A stretch of DNA of 64,000 bases, from positions 92,647,093 to 92,711,092 of the forward strand of contig CM056724.1 of assembly GCA_029844215.1 (NCBI GenBank). The letters are read 5' to 3'. The notes under the pieces are model-generated. The model ran no database searches. It had not been told where the DNA came from and saw only the letters and a list, made by a program, of their open reading frames with translations. Positions 33,454 to 45,420 of this stretch are shown here, one piece after another. The first letter of the stretch is position 1. Each line of letters opens with the position of its first letter. Source of the DNA: Przewalskia tangutica. Taxonomy: Eukaryota; Streptophyta; Magnoliopsida; Solanales; Solanaceae. Made by a program: the position numbers and the translations under genes.

Positions 33454-34649
33454 GTGACCATGAACAACGAACCAAATCAGAATGGGGCGGACAATAAGGT
33501 TCCTGAGAATGTAGGAGAGCCAATACAGGTCCCAGCAGAGAGAAGTTTGGGGGACTATGTTCTTCCCACGGTCACAGGTGCACAGACTTGCATCAGGCTC
33601 CCAGTTATAGGGGCCAACAACTTTGAGATCAAGCCAGCCATCTTGAGCATGGTCCAGAACATAGTACAATTTGGGGGACTGCCATCTGAAGATCCCCACA
33701 TGCACATTGCAAATTTTCTGGAGCTGTGTGCCACTTTCAAATACAATGGCGTTACTGACGATGCCATTAGACTGAGTCTCTTCCCGTTCTCACTGAGGGA
33801 TAGAGCCAAAAGCTGGTTGAACTCACTGACTGCCAACTCCGTCATTACCTGGCATGACCTGGCCCAAAAGTTTCTAACAAAGTTCTTCCCTCCTTCCAAG
33901 GCTGCAAAGTTAAGGGGAGAGCTGAACAATTACTAACAGGTGGATGGTGAGTCGCTCTATGATGCATGGGAGCGATTCAAGGATTTGCAAAGGAAGTTCC
34001 CACATCATGTCATAGAGAAGTGGATGTTGATCCACATTTTTTATAATGGATTGAGTGGTACTACTCGTACCATCATTGATGCTGCAGTAGCTGGAGCGTT
34101 CATGAGAAAGAGTGCCAATGAGACACATGACTTACTAGAAGACATGGCTGCCAACAATCATCAAGGAGCAGATGACATGTCAGTGAATAGCAGGAAGACT
34201 ATGGGAATACATGAAATAAATGTCATCACTACCTTGAATGCACAGGTGGCTCTTCTGACGAAGCAACTGCAGCAGAACACCATGTCTGTGAATGCAGTCC
34301 AGATGCCAGTGAATTGCGAGATTTATGGTGGACCGCATTCCTTTGATGAATCTGCGTGGTGGACCACAATAATGTGTCAATTGAGCAGGTACAGGCGGTT
34401 GGGAACTTTCAGAGGCCTTATAATTCCAACATATACAACCCAGGGTGGAGAAATCACCCTAACTTTTCATGGAGGAACGATCAGCCTCAGCAGCAACCAT
34501 ATCAAGGTGATTACCAGAACCAACAGAGTGCAAAATCAGGCCATTTCATCCCAGCAGTTTAGACCACCTACACAACAATGAAGCTTTGATGAGCGGAGAT
34601 TGCGTGCGACACTCACCGCGGTCGCGAGAATCGGTTCATATCGAAACGG
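33454..34649 (+). pseudogene. Athila gag (plus copy), 5' part
   Basis: The first segment (33,454-33,936) holds the Athila capsid: NFEIKPAILSMVQNIVQFGG, PHMHIANFLELC, DDAIRLSLFPFSLRDRAKSW, WHDLAQKFLTKFFPPSKAAK. A TAA stop interrupts it. It resumes at 33,940 (ESLYDAWERFKDLQRKFPHH, IHIFYNGLSGTTRTIIDAA) and reaches a knuckle CEIYGGPHSFD in which the second Cys is Tyr. The frame closes with GHFIPAV-stop at 34,581, and a shifted frame goes on (QFRPPTQQ). The last 70 bp before Gypsy B look garbled. Gag would form the particle shell. Confidence 0.9.
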
Positions 34650-37037
34650 TATCGCGACCCGTTCGGGGCGTGGTCAGTATGCGCACACCCAGTAGCATAC
34701 ATCGAGAAATCGTGAAATATAAAACAAGACATAAATGATTTATAAAATAAGACACAGTTTATGTGAGAAAACACGCCTTTCGGCGTATATATATAATCAT
34801 AGTTCGTGATTACATCCGACATCGCAACATGACTACTGACCTCTAAGGAAATATACAACTATGGCGGGACGGGGCCCGCCATACCACGATACAAAACTAT
34901 CTACAACAGGAGATCATACCAAAAGTAGAGCCTCGGAAGAGATGGAGCTCGGCGCGGCGTAGAGATCCTAAGAATGCGGATCTAGCACTGCTTGCCCACT
35001 GCGGCATGAGCGCGGCCGAAGGAGGTCGATCAACAGTACTAAGTATGCAGCGTAAAGTACTTAAATGAAACATATCATTTTAAAACCGGTGTACAAATAT
35101 GTATGAAACAACGAGGAAACGCGCATAGTGCCACATCACAAACAAGAGCAACAATAGGTAATCGTAATGAGTCTTGCCTAGGCGCGAATGATCGAAGCAG
35201 GCCACTCGCCCCATCGTCATTCCGCAAGCCTAATCACGGACTCGAGTCCGCATAGGCCACTCGCGTGGGCTGCGTGAGGTATAACCCGCATCGGGTAGCT
35301 ACTCCTCGGCGTCGCCCTGGACTCATTGTCGCGTAGCCACTGAGCCGCGTGAGGTATAACCCGCATACTAACACGGAACTCTCGTAGCTCGCGCATAGGC
35401 CCCCTGGACCCGCGTAGGTATTCTCGAATCATGGTCCTGCATCACCGAGTCTACCCGCGTCGGAGGCGACTTAACCGGTATCGTCTCAAGAGTGAGTGAT
35501 AGTATACTAACATAACAACTTATCTTTAAACAACATAAGCACAACACGGATACTACCTATACAAGCGTTACAAGATACTAACACATAGCATCATATCATG
35601 TCTATTTATCAAACCATCTTTATTATTCTTTTCCTGATACAAGTCATTATAAACACATAGGCAAACTTGTTTCTTTTATAAATCTTAAGTGGTTATACTT
35701 ACTTCCCATAAAGCTAGTATAACTCTTAAGCTTACATTTAAAACCAATTAGTTCTCTTACATTAATATGATTGGTAGTCTTTTGAAATGTTTTGATTCTT
35801 TATTATTCAGGCTTAAGCGTGAGGCATTCCGTAAGTATTATTCGAGCTTAAAGCGTGAGGCATTCTGTAAGTATTGTCGGGCTTAAGCGTGAGGCATTGC
35901 CAGTAAGTATTATTCAGGCTTAAGTCAAAGACATTGCCGTAGTTATATTGTAAAATATCATGCTTTAGGAAGAATCACATACCTTCTCGTGAAAACCACT
36001 TGCGAGTTGAATATGTCGCGCAGAGAGTCGACTATAATAGTCACGGATATCTATTAAAGACTACTCAAGGTCATTCTAAGCAGGGGGTTCATAATTCTAC
36101 GGTAAGTCGGGCACTTCCTACCGGTGAGCTATATAAGTCTCATTGTGAAAACAGTCTATGTAAGTCTGATTTGATTATTCTTCTTTTAAACCCTTACAAG
36201 TGATTAACACTTCAATTCTATTACGTGATATACTTCTAAGTATTTATACTTATTCTTATACTATAACAGTAAGTATTCTACAATTCAAAGAGGTTAGGAT
36301 TATTACCTCGGTAAGCCCAATAATATCCTAGAAAAGTCGCACTGAGCAAGGTTTTGCTCACAAGTTGTATGCTCGAGAAACCTTAGAAGTTCTTCACAAC
36401 TTCTACTAAGTACTAAGGGATTTGGGCGCGGGTATTGTGGGCATGCTGCCCCTACTAGAAGACAACTTTTCTCCCAAGGGAGGGTAGATTTTGGCTAGGC
36501 TAGGGGGTATTAGTGAGGCCTTCACAAGGGAGGAGGAGTGTTGGACGAAAAAAACTACAAAGGGAGAGGAGAGGATTTTCAAGACTTGGAAAGCTTTGTG
36601 GATGAAGAACTCTTCATCTTAAGGGGGGGTATTTATAGGTCAAGAAGTGGCCAACCAATGGCCAAGATTTAGACAAGTGCAAGGCAAGTGTAGGGTGAGG
36701 ATTAACTATACACAAATATCCTACCAACTCCTTGACTTTGAGCAAGGCACCAAAAACGTGCCAATCGTTCCAATTCGTCCCATGGGCGATTCATCCACCA
36801 ATTGGAGGTGCGAAGTGTCGCCCTCCCGTTGGTCCAAAATGTTTCGTCTCTCGGAAAAATCCGCAAAAATTAGAAATGGCATAGCCGGAATTTACCCTAC
36901 GAAAGCTGTGGAAACGTTTCGTCGGAAAACTATTCGTTTTGTGAGTTGTGCCAAAAAAAATCGTCCAAGCCTAACTTTAAGGCTAAACTTTTTGTACGTA
37001 TTCCCTTACGTACATACTGCGAAATACGGGTATAACA
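34650..37037 (-). repeat. Gypsy B 3' LTR (left)
   Basis: 2,388 bp, aligned with 41,885-44,260. It starts TATCGCGACC where the partner has TGTCACGAC and ends GGGTATAACA. Long AT-rich runs are identical between the LTRs, while short CG-rich patches differ. It includes about four copies of a 35-bp repeat (GCTTAAGCGTGAGGCATTCC, 35,811-35,945). Confidence 0.88.
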
Positions 37038-37050
37038 TTCTCCCTCGCAG
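37038..37050 (-). other. Gypsy B polypurine tract
   Basis: Minus-strand GCGAGGGAGAA abuts TGTTATACCC, the LTR start in element sense. Confidence 0.75.
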
Positions 37051-37199
37051 AAACATTCGTCGAATGTTCCTTCCCAAACGATTAACGATAAGATTCTTCA
37101 TAACTTAAGCGGTTTGCAAATGCCACACGCGGCCACAAAACAACACTTAGGCATAAATGATAATGAAAATTTACAAGTAGGAAAGTGAATTACACGGAG

Positions 37200-37760
37200 G
37201 TGTGGGAATAGGTGAGATATACGCCTCATGTCCTCGCCGGCCTCACGTCATCTCTTCCACGAGCTCGTTCGCCACAAGACTTTGTGGAAGCCACGTCCTT
37301 GGTCGCAGACGCCTAACACGGCGATCGACTATCGTATGGGAATCTCCTCATACGATAACCGCCGGTCACTGGACATCGTCAATCGGGTGTACCACTAGAT
37401 GGATCCCCGATACATCTCTCGGCGTAGATACGTGAAAAAGCGGATGCCGCCTCGGATCGGACGGCAGATCAACTCGTAAACAACGCGCCTACCTGCGCGA
37501 CAATCTGAAAGCGGCCCGATGTACCTTGGTGAGCTCTTCTTCCGAATCTCATCACACCGCCATGGGTGACACGCTAGGAAAACCCAATCATGAACCTCGA
37601 ACTCAAGATGTCGGCGACGATGATCTGCATCGACTTGCCGACTCAGTGTCGATAGCCGCGCTCGGATAAGTTTCACCTTATCCACCTGCTTTGTACCAAA
37701 TCTGGTCCCACTAGCCCGCCGCCCACATCGAACCAACCTATAGGCGATCTGCACTTCCTC
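37200..37760 (-). pseudogene. Gypsy B integrase C-terminus and chromodomain-like tail
   Basis: 37,395-37,754 has SPRYIGPL and HDWVFLACHPW-type blocks of the Gypsy integrase C-terminus. Further in coding sense (about 37,200-37,340) SYEEIPI, KVLWR and EAGEDMRR remain from the chromodomain-like tail. Broken in several frames. Confidence 0.8.
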
Positions 37761-38620
37761 CCATACAAGGCCTCATAAGGCGCCATCGAATCTTTGGAGT
37801 GGTAGCTATTATTATATGCAAACTCAACTAGAGGCAAATGATCCTCCCAACTACCACTAAAGTCAATAACACGGGCTCGCGACATATCCTCGAAGTGCGG
37901 ATAGTGCGCTCTGCTGTCCGTGCTGCGTGGATGAAATGCGATACTCGAGCTCACTGCGTCCTAAACCCATACGGAAGGACCTCGAAGTTAGCCAAGCGGG
38001 CTCCTGCATGCGATATGATCGAAGTAGGGACTCCATGCGATCGGCGATCTCTCGGATGTAAAGTCGGCATAATCCTCGGTAGAAAAAGTCGTCTGGCGGG
38101 AAGAAAGTGGGCTGATTTAGTCGACTGTCGGCGATAACCCATATAGAATCATGTCTCCTCCGAGTGCGAGGTAATCCTGTGATGAAGTCCATGTTGATTA
38201 CCTCCCACTTCCGGTCGGGATCTCGATAAATGCGTAACAAACCACGGGCCTGCGGTGCTCTACCTTCACTGCCGGCGGCCGCGGGCGAGCTACGAACTCG
38301 CAGCGTCCTCTTCAAGCCATCCCACCAATACGGATCTAAGGTCGTGGTACATCTTGATCGACCGGATGGATAGAGTAACGTGTATTTGTGTGCTTCCCAG
38401 AACCTGCTGCAGAAGTCACGAAACATCCGGAACACCTGATGCGCCTCAAACCTTAGCACCCGTGGTGCTACCTCAGGACCGCTTGCCCTGCGAAGAAGAG
38501 TCGTATCACGATATCGAATCAAAGTGGATCCTCGGCTGTTGCCTCTTCGCCTCGCCGGCGATGGAAGACTCGGCAACCTCACGAACTCTAACCCACGCTA
38601 TCGGAATCAATCAAGCGGAC
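37761..38620 (-). pseudogene. Gypsy B integrase core
   Basis: VINMDFITGLPRTRRRHDSIW gives the entry block with the first Asp, then a VIADSRLNQPTFFP block. DFSGSWEDHLPLVEFAYNN and MAPYEALYGRKCRSPIGWF mark the end. The linking parts are shifted in frame. Confidence 0.88.
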
Positions 38621-39100
38621 ACCAAGGCTCAATGGCGATGCAAATCACGAACCATGTCCCTCCTCTCTAGCTGCACATCGATAGGCTCCCATCGATCTAC
38701 GACTAGGCGTACGCCACAACATTGGCCTTCCTGGGTGGTATAGGATATCAACATCGTAATCCTTAGCAACTCTAACCACCGTCTGCCGTAAGTTCGGCTC
38801 CTCTGGTGAAGATATCTTGGAGGCTCTTGTGGTGCGTATAAATATCCACGTGAACCCCATACAAATAGTGCCTCAGGATCTTCAAAGCGTGAATCACGGT
38901 ACCGACTCTAAATCATGGGTGGGGTAGTTCTCTCGTGTTTCTTGGTGTCGGGATGCATATGCTATAACCTGCCATCTGCATCGGTACATCCCAACCCGAT
39001 GCACGACGTCACAATACGACATAACCATCTGGACCTGCGGAAGTAAGAAGCGAGGCGGTCGTCGATCTCTCTTTCAAAGAATGGAAACCACCGCTCCTGA
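38621..39100 (-). pseudogene. Gypsy B RNase H
   Basis: The stretch at 38,645-38,860 has VRVAKDYDVDILYHPG, matching the LLKDYD..I.YHPGKAN end of Gypsy RNase H with changes. The upstream half is not open. Confidence 0.75.
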
Positions 39101-39860
39101 CATCGATCCATCGAAACTTGTGCGCCCGAGTCGGCCTAGTCAATGGTGCGAGAGATAGAAGCAAACTTCTCCACGAACCGCGATAATAACTGCGAGGCCC
39201 GAGCTGCGAACCTGCGCCGGAGTAGTAGGTCTCGGCAAGTCTGGCTGCGCCGATCTTGGCGTATCACTCGAATGCCATCGGCCGACAATATGCCCGAAAG
39301 CGCCATCAAGTCAACAAAACTCACATTTGGAAAACTTGGCGTCTAACTGCTAGTCTGGAGAAGCGTCGGCCAAGATCGCCAAATGCTCGCGTGCTCTCTC
39401 TGGCGAGAATAAACCAAGATATCATCGATGAACACTATCACAAGCGTGTCCAAAATGGTTTGAACACTCGGTTCATCAAATCCATGAATCTGCGGGCATT
39501 GGTCAACCAAAGACATGACCACTGAACTCATAATGCGTCTGGGTCGGAATGCGATCTAGGGACATCCACTCTCGACTCGCACTTTGATGATAGCGATCGC
39601 GGATCAATCTTGGAGAAACATCTCGCACCACTGTGGTCGAACAAATCATCAATCACAGGGAGGGTATACGTTCTTAATGGTCACCTTGTTGGTGCTGTAA
39701 TCAACACATGCGCAGTCGCCCTTCTTCACGAACAATCTGCGCCCGGGGAGAAACACTGGCCTAATGAAGCCGCTTCTCTAGCAAATCCCTAAGTGATCCT
39801 TGACTCTCTCGACTCGGCGGTGCCATTACGTATGGCGGAATGGAAATAGTAGAGTATCGG
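39100..39860 (-). pseudogene. Gypsy B reverse transcriptase
   Basis: The catalytic block VIVFIDDILVYSRQREHA is clear at about 39,400-39,450. FVDLMALSGILSADGI (39,136-39,324) corresponds to the VSFLGHVVSADGI region downstream. The N-terminal portion is heavily frame-broken. Confidence 0.87.
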
Positions 39861-40019
39861 CAATATGTCAATACAAAACTCAATCTCCTCTCGGGAGGAT
39901 ACAGAGGTCATGCAGGAACACGTGCGGGAACTCGTGACTACGAGGCGGTGAAAATCTGGTACGCGACCTCGATATCAAACACCGAACTAGATGGTAGATA
40001 TACCCGCCGCACCATCTTC

Positions 40020-40253
40020 CTAGCCGAGGTAGGAAATAAACCTACCCTCGGCGATCTGGTGCTCCTCGCTCAACAATGGCCGCTCGCCGAAGCTGGAACG
40101 TACTACTCTCTCTCTGCGGTCTACATTGGCATAGCAAGAAGCTAACCAATCCATCCCCATAATCACGTCGAAGTCAATCATCTCGACTCTATCAAGTCGG
40201 CTGGTCGGCGGCGTAAATGGTCCGGACAAGCCACATATACGCCGAGCTACCAC
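40020..40253 (-). pseudogene. Gypsy B aspartic protease, C-terminal part
   Basis: EMIDFDVIMGMDWLASCYAN then VDRRERVVR, the standard end of plant Gypsy protease, followed by the GRFISYL linker to RT. The catalytic triplet upstream is not readable. Confidence 0.87.
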
Positions 40254-40375
40254 GAATCACCCGGCTGGCGTAGCTACCTCGAAAGGGTCTATGGACTCGA
40301 GCCCTATCCACTATCCTACTAGCAACAAGGGAGATATATGGGGCGAGTAGAACCGGATCTATCAAGGCATAAACA

Positions 40376-41690
40376 TCAAACCCGAACCGATAAGGTACCG
40401 TGGCGACATCGGTGAGGCCTCACGATCTGTCGGTTTGGACAAAGCATAAATGCGGTTACGAGGACCGCTAGAAGCTGGACACGAGCCACGACCTGCGCGA
40501 CCTGCGACCCGGAGCACCACGCCTCGGGCGAGTAAGCGTAGGAGATGATGGCGGCCACAGAACTGAAGGTGGGCCTACCACGCGTGCCCCGGTCGGACGA
40601 TCCTCGCAAAGTGACCTGCTGGCCACGGCGTAACAAGATCCATAAGTAGTACCACACTTCCCGTAATGGGATCTGCATCGGCCACTGGGGGGTGGTCCGT
40701 CGGCGATGCCTGCTGCTACGGGCGTCGAAGCCACAGGGCCACAGTGCGCCTCGAAAACTCTGGGTCTTTGAGGGCGGTGCGGGAGTGCTCGAGCCGGGCG
40801 TGGTGCGAATCTAGGCTCTGCCGAGGCCGCCACCACGATAACCACGGAAGACCCTCCGTCCCGGCCTTAACCTGCTGTCTGTCACTCGTCGACCTCTGCG
40901 CTCGCCGCATCGAGGCGTGAGCTGCGTGCGGGTAATGTCCATACCGGTGGAGAAACCCCATACGTGACTTCGGCCATATAGTCGTCTAGCCCGGTGATAT
41001 AGCGGTGCACCTATCCTCATATCTGCTACCAATCTTTGGGACATATCGAGCCAAAGAATCAAACTCGACATTGTACTCACGACGGTCGTCCTCTGCGCCT
41101 CGGCGGTAAAAATCTATCGGCCGCGCCCTCGCCATCTGTGGAGGCAAAAGTGAGTGAGAAAGCCTCGAGAACTCATCCCAGTAGGCTGGGGCGCGTGCTC
41201 TCCGGGATAACTCCATGAATCAAACCAATCGATTGCGGTATCACGCGGCCTATGTGAACCAAAGATCACGGACTCGGTCTCCGCGCCCGATCACTCTCAA
41301 AATCCTCTGGCGGCGGATGAACTCCTGCGGATCATCCTCGGCCTCGACCCGTAAAACTCCGTGGGCTCTGACTCAGAAGTCTCGTAGCCTCAAACTCTCG
41401 CCTCGGGTGTACGCAGTGCGGCGGGTGGAGGCTGGGCTGAGCTGCGCGTCGATCTCTCCTCGTGTCGGGCCTGACTTTAGCCAAAGGCGGGCGTCTCCTT
41501 GTACCAACTCCTCCTCGCCCGGTGTGGGGCGGGAGGTGTGGGTGCGTGGTCTCGCTTGGTGGCGGCGTCATAGAACTCGCCGTCTGCGGTATAGGCCCGG
41601 GCACGAGCCCTCGTGACTCTGGGTGTCTGCTAGCGACTCCTCCATTTGCCTTGCCGCCACGGGCGGGTTGCCTTACGTGGAGGCATAATC
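40376..41690 (-). pseudogene. Gypsy B gag
   Basis: A start-like MPPRKATRPWRQG is seen on the minus strand near 41,675. The capsid part at 40,986-41,216 reads WDEFSRLSHSLLPPQMARAR and EYNVEFDSLARYVPKIG, as in chromovirus gag (ARxxEFxxLxQG..V.EY..EF..LSRYAP). The low-complexity 40,376-40,980 region should hold the nucleocapsid, but no intact CCHC is visible. Confidence 0.8.
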
Positions 41691-41867
41691 ATTACGGGAA
41701 AGGAATACGTTAGAGGTCGACTATAACCGACTCTAAAGCACGATCCCGAATGAGAAGAATGAAACCAATCCTAAATATCCTATAGCCTCACGATTATTGG
41801 TGTGGTGCACAACACCGATAATCGAACTCTACTAGATACGATGCATAGACACTTTCAGAGATTAATC

Positions 41868-41880
41868 GCTCACGATACCA
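41868..41880 (-). other. Gypsy B primer-binding site, altered
   Basis: The minus strand reads TGGTATCGTGAGC beside the 5' LTR. The tRNA-iMet complement is TGGTATCAGAGC; the difference falls on the CAG, like other anomalies here. Confidence 0.75.
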
Positions 41881-41884
41881 CTTT

Positions 41885-44260
41885 TGTCACGACGTTCGGG
41901 CGTGGTCGTGCCTTCTGGGCACCCAAGTAGCCATACATCGAGAAATCAGCGGAAATATAAAACAAGACATAAACGATTTATAAAATAAGACACGGTTTAT
42001 GTGAGAAAACACGCTTTCGGCGTATATATATAATCATAGTTCAGCGATTACATCAAACCTACATGCACAACATGACTCTGACCTCAGAAATATACAACTA
42101 TGGCGGGACAGGGCCGCCATACCTGTATACAAAACTATCTACAACGGGGAGATCATACCAAAAGTAGAGCCTCGGAAGAGATGGAGCTCAGGCACCAACG
42201 TAGAGATCCTAAGAATGCGGATCTAGCACTGCTTGCCACTTACTGCGGCATGAGCGGCCCAGGAGGTCGATCAACAGTACTAAGTATGCGAAAGCAGTAA
42301 AGTACTTAAATGAAACATATCATTTTAAAACCGGTGTACAAATATGTATGAAACAACGAGAAACCGCGCATAGTGCCACATCACAAACAAGAGCAACAAT
42401 AGGTAGCGTAATGAGTCTTGCCTAGGCGCGAATGATCGAAAGCAGGCCACTCGCCCCCATCATTCTGCAAGCCTAATCACGGACTCCCGAGTCGCATGGC
42501 CACTCACGTGGGCTGCGTGAGGTATAACCCGCATCGAGGGTAGCTACTCCTCGGCGTAAATCTGGACTCATTGTCGCGCGTAGCCACAGACGCATGAGGT
42601 ATAACCCCGCATACTAACACGGAACTCTCGTAGCTCGCGCAGGCCCCTGGACCCGCGTGAGGTATTCTCGAATCATGGTCCTGCATCGCTGAGTCTACCC
42701 GCGTCGGAGGCGGCAACCCGGTATCATCTCGAGGTGAGTGATAGTATACTAACATAACAACTTATCTTTAAACAACATAAGCACAACACGGATACTCACC
42801 TATACAAGCGTTACAAGATACTAACACATAGCATCATATCATGTCTATTTATCAAACCATCTTTATTATTCTTTTCCTGATACAATCTGTTATAAACACA
42901 TAGGCAAACTTGTTTCTTTTATAAATCTTAAGTGGTTATACTTACTTCCCATAAAGCTAGTATAACTCTTAAGCACATTTAAAAACCAATTAGTTCTCTT
43001 ACATTAATATGATTGATAGTCTTTTGAAATGTTTTGATTCTTTATTATTGAGCTTAAGCGGTGAGGCATTCTTAGTAAGTATTATCGGGCTTAAGCGTGA
43101 GGCATTCGTAAGTATTATCGAGCTTAAGCGTGAGGCATTCCGTAAGTATTATCGAGCTTAAGTCAAAGACATTGCCGTAGTTATATTGTAAAATATCATG
43201 CTTTAGGAAGAATCACATACCTACCGTGAAAACCACTTGCCAAGTTGAATATGTCGCAGTGAGTCACTATAATAGTCACGGATATCTATTAAAGACTACT
43301 CGAAGGTCATTCTAAGCGGGGTTCATAATTCTACGGTAAGTCGGGCGACTTCCTACCGGTGAGCTATATAAGTCTCATTGTGAAAGCGATCCTATGTAAA
43401 TCTGATTTGATTATTCTTCTTTTAAACCCTTCAAGTGATTAACACTTCATTACTATACGTGATATACTTCTAAGTATTTATACTTATTCTTATACTATAA
43501 CGATAAGTATTCTCTAATTCAAAAGAGGTTAGGATTATTACCTCGGTAAGCCCAATAATATCCTAGAAAAGTCGCTGAGCAAGGTTTTGCTCTAAGTTGT
43601 ATGCTCGAGAAACCTTAGAAGTTCTTCACAACCTACTAAGTACTAAGGTATTTGGGCTAGGGTATTTTGGGCATTATGACAATACTAGAAGACAACTTTT
43701 CTACCAAGGGAGGGTAGATTTTTGGCTAGGCTAGGGGTATTCGGCCGAGGCCTTCACGAGGAGGAGGAGTGTTGGACGAAAAAAACTACAAAGGGAGAGG
43801 AGAGGATTTTCAAGACTTGGAAAGCTTTGTGGATGAAGAACTCTTCATCTTAAGGGGGTATTTATAGGTCAAGAAGTGGCCAACCAATGGCCAAGATTTA
43901 GACAAGTGCAAGGCAAGTGTATGGTGAGGATTAACTATACACAAATATCCTACCAACTCTTTGACTTTGAGCAAGGCACCAAAAGCGTGCCAATCCGTTT
44001 CAATTCGTCCCATGGGCGATTGATCCACGATTGGAGGGTGCCAAGTGTCGCCCTCCGTTGGTCCAAAATGTTTCGTCTCTCGGAAAAATCATAAAAATTA
44101 GAAATGGCATAGCGGAATTTACCCTACGAAGGCGTGGAAGCGTTTCGTCGGAAAACTATTCGTTTTGTGAGTTGTGCCAAAAAAAATCGTCCAAGCCTAA
44201 CTTTAAGGCTAAACTTTTTGTACGTATTCCCTTACGTACATACTGAAATAGGGTATAACA
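41885..44260 (-). repeat. Gypsy B 5' LTR (right)
   Basis: 2,376 bp, TGTCACGACG to GGTATAACA on the + strand. Partner of 34,650-37,037. The 35-bp repeat is at 43,051-43,165. Confidence 0.9.
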
Positions 44261-45420
44261 GGCGCTCTCGGGAACACAGAGCGAGTTGGACAAGCTGGAA
44301 AACATGGCAACGATAGGCGCGGGCTCTCCCAAGAAATACGGTAAATCCTGAGAGAAGTGTCAGCGGTGTTGTTGAGAGTGGAAGCGGTTGGGCGAGTTGC
44401 TCCCGACCCACGAGGTAAGTGAGAAGGAGTGTGAGAAAGTAGATGAGGTGGAGAATGAGGGGGTCACTGGGGATCGCCCTACAGTTGAGACAGCTCCACG
44501 AACACATTTGAGGCAATACGTTGATAGAATCCTTTACCCTCAGAGGTTACAAAAGAAGGCAATCGACAAGCAGTTCTCCAAGTTTTTGGAGGTGTTTAAG
44601 AAGCTTCACATAAATATCCCCTTCATTGAAGCACTAGAACAGATATCAGCATACTTCAAATTCATGAAGGAGATACTTGGAAAAAAAAGAAAGCTAACGG
44701 ATTATGAGACAGTATCTTTGACAGAGGAGTGCAGTGCCATCCTGCAAAAGAAACTACCTCCTAAGCTGAAGGATCCAGGGAGCTTCACCTTGCCCTGCAC
44801 TATTGGTAAAGTGACATGCAACAAGGCGCTGTGTGATCTAAGGGAAAATATCAATCTCATGCCTTTGTCTGTCTTCAAGAGATTGGGTTTGGGTAAAGCC
44901 AAACCAACTACAGTGAATTTGCAGTTGGTCGACCGAACCGTAGTGCACCCCAGAGGCAAAATAGAAGATGTGCTGGTCAAGGTGGGAAAGTTCTTCTTCT
45001 CAGCAGACTTCCTCATTCTTGATATGGAGGAAGATGATGAAATACCCATCATTTTGGGGAGATTATTCCTTGCAACTGGGAGAGCCCTGATTGATGTAGA
45101 AAAGGGAGAACTGAGACTAAGGGTTTAGGAGGAAGAGATGGTGTTCAAAGTGTTCAATTCCACCATTGAATCTCGAGCCATCAACAAGTGTTTGCGATCG
45201 GCCTGGCCCGACATAGCGTTTAGCCGACAGCCAAAGCTAGGGAGATCATTCATACAGCGGTGAACCCACAGGTCAACAAGAATGCTGAAACAAAAATGAA
45301 TGTCATGGAAGTCGTCGAACAGGTAAGTCTTACTGAACCGCTCTGTGAAAAGAAAACAGGCGAGAAAGAGGAGGATGATTTTGAAATGGATAGGTTGTGG
45401 GGTTAAAATACCCCAATGAT
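44261..45420 (+). pseudogene. Athila gag end and protease (plus copy)
   Basis: Gag resumes garbled, then is open from 44,388 to a TAG at 45,126: PLRQYVDRI-like region, KKAIDKQFSKFLEVFKKLHI, PFIEALEQISAYFKFMKEIL, then the protease KLKDPGSFTLPCTIGKVTCN, CDLRENINLMPLSVFKRLGL, ADFLILDMEEDDEIPIILGR. Athila protease normally has D-L-G at the active site; here it is D-L-R, so activity is doubtful. After the stop, a basic region (about 45,140-45,420) corresponds to the ORF at 60,295-60,585. No RT follows. Confidence 0.9.

Larger units (their letters stand above)
34650..44260 (-). mobile_element. Gypsy B: chromovirus inserted in Athila gag
   Basis: LTRs 34,650-37,037 and 41,885-44,260; internal 37,038-41,884, coding on the minus strand as gag-PR-RT-RH-IN with a chromodomain-like tail (Tekay/Del type). 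Athila gag resumes at 44,261, matching the uninterrupted copy at 59,400. No clean TSD can be read because flanks are garbled at CAG sites (expected around GAAACCAGG). Many frame breaks may be sequence error rather than decay. Confidence 0.9.

Noticed and set aside
34180..34380. Deep reading of frameshifts in 34-47 kb as host-driven mutation
   Set aside because: The changes cluster at CAG/CTG/CCG sites and the duplicate is clean, so sequence error is the simpler cause until accurate reads are checked.
36647..37108. 153-residue open frame
   Set aside because: Lies in the Gypsy B LTR. The second LTR has only broken equivalents (43,876-44,316), and no protein domain is seen.
44232..44516. Minus-strand Leu-rich frame
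   Set aside because: Antisense shadow of the Athila gag; the same shadow appears at 59,295-59,675.
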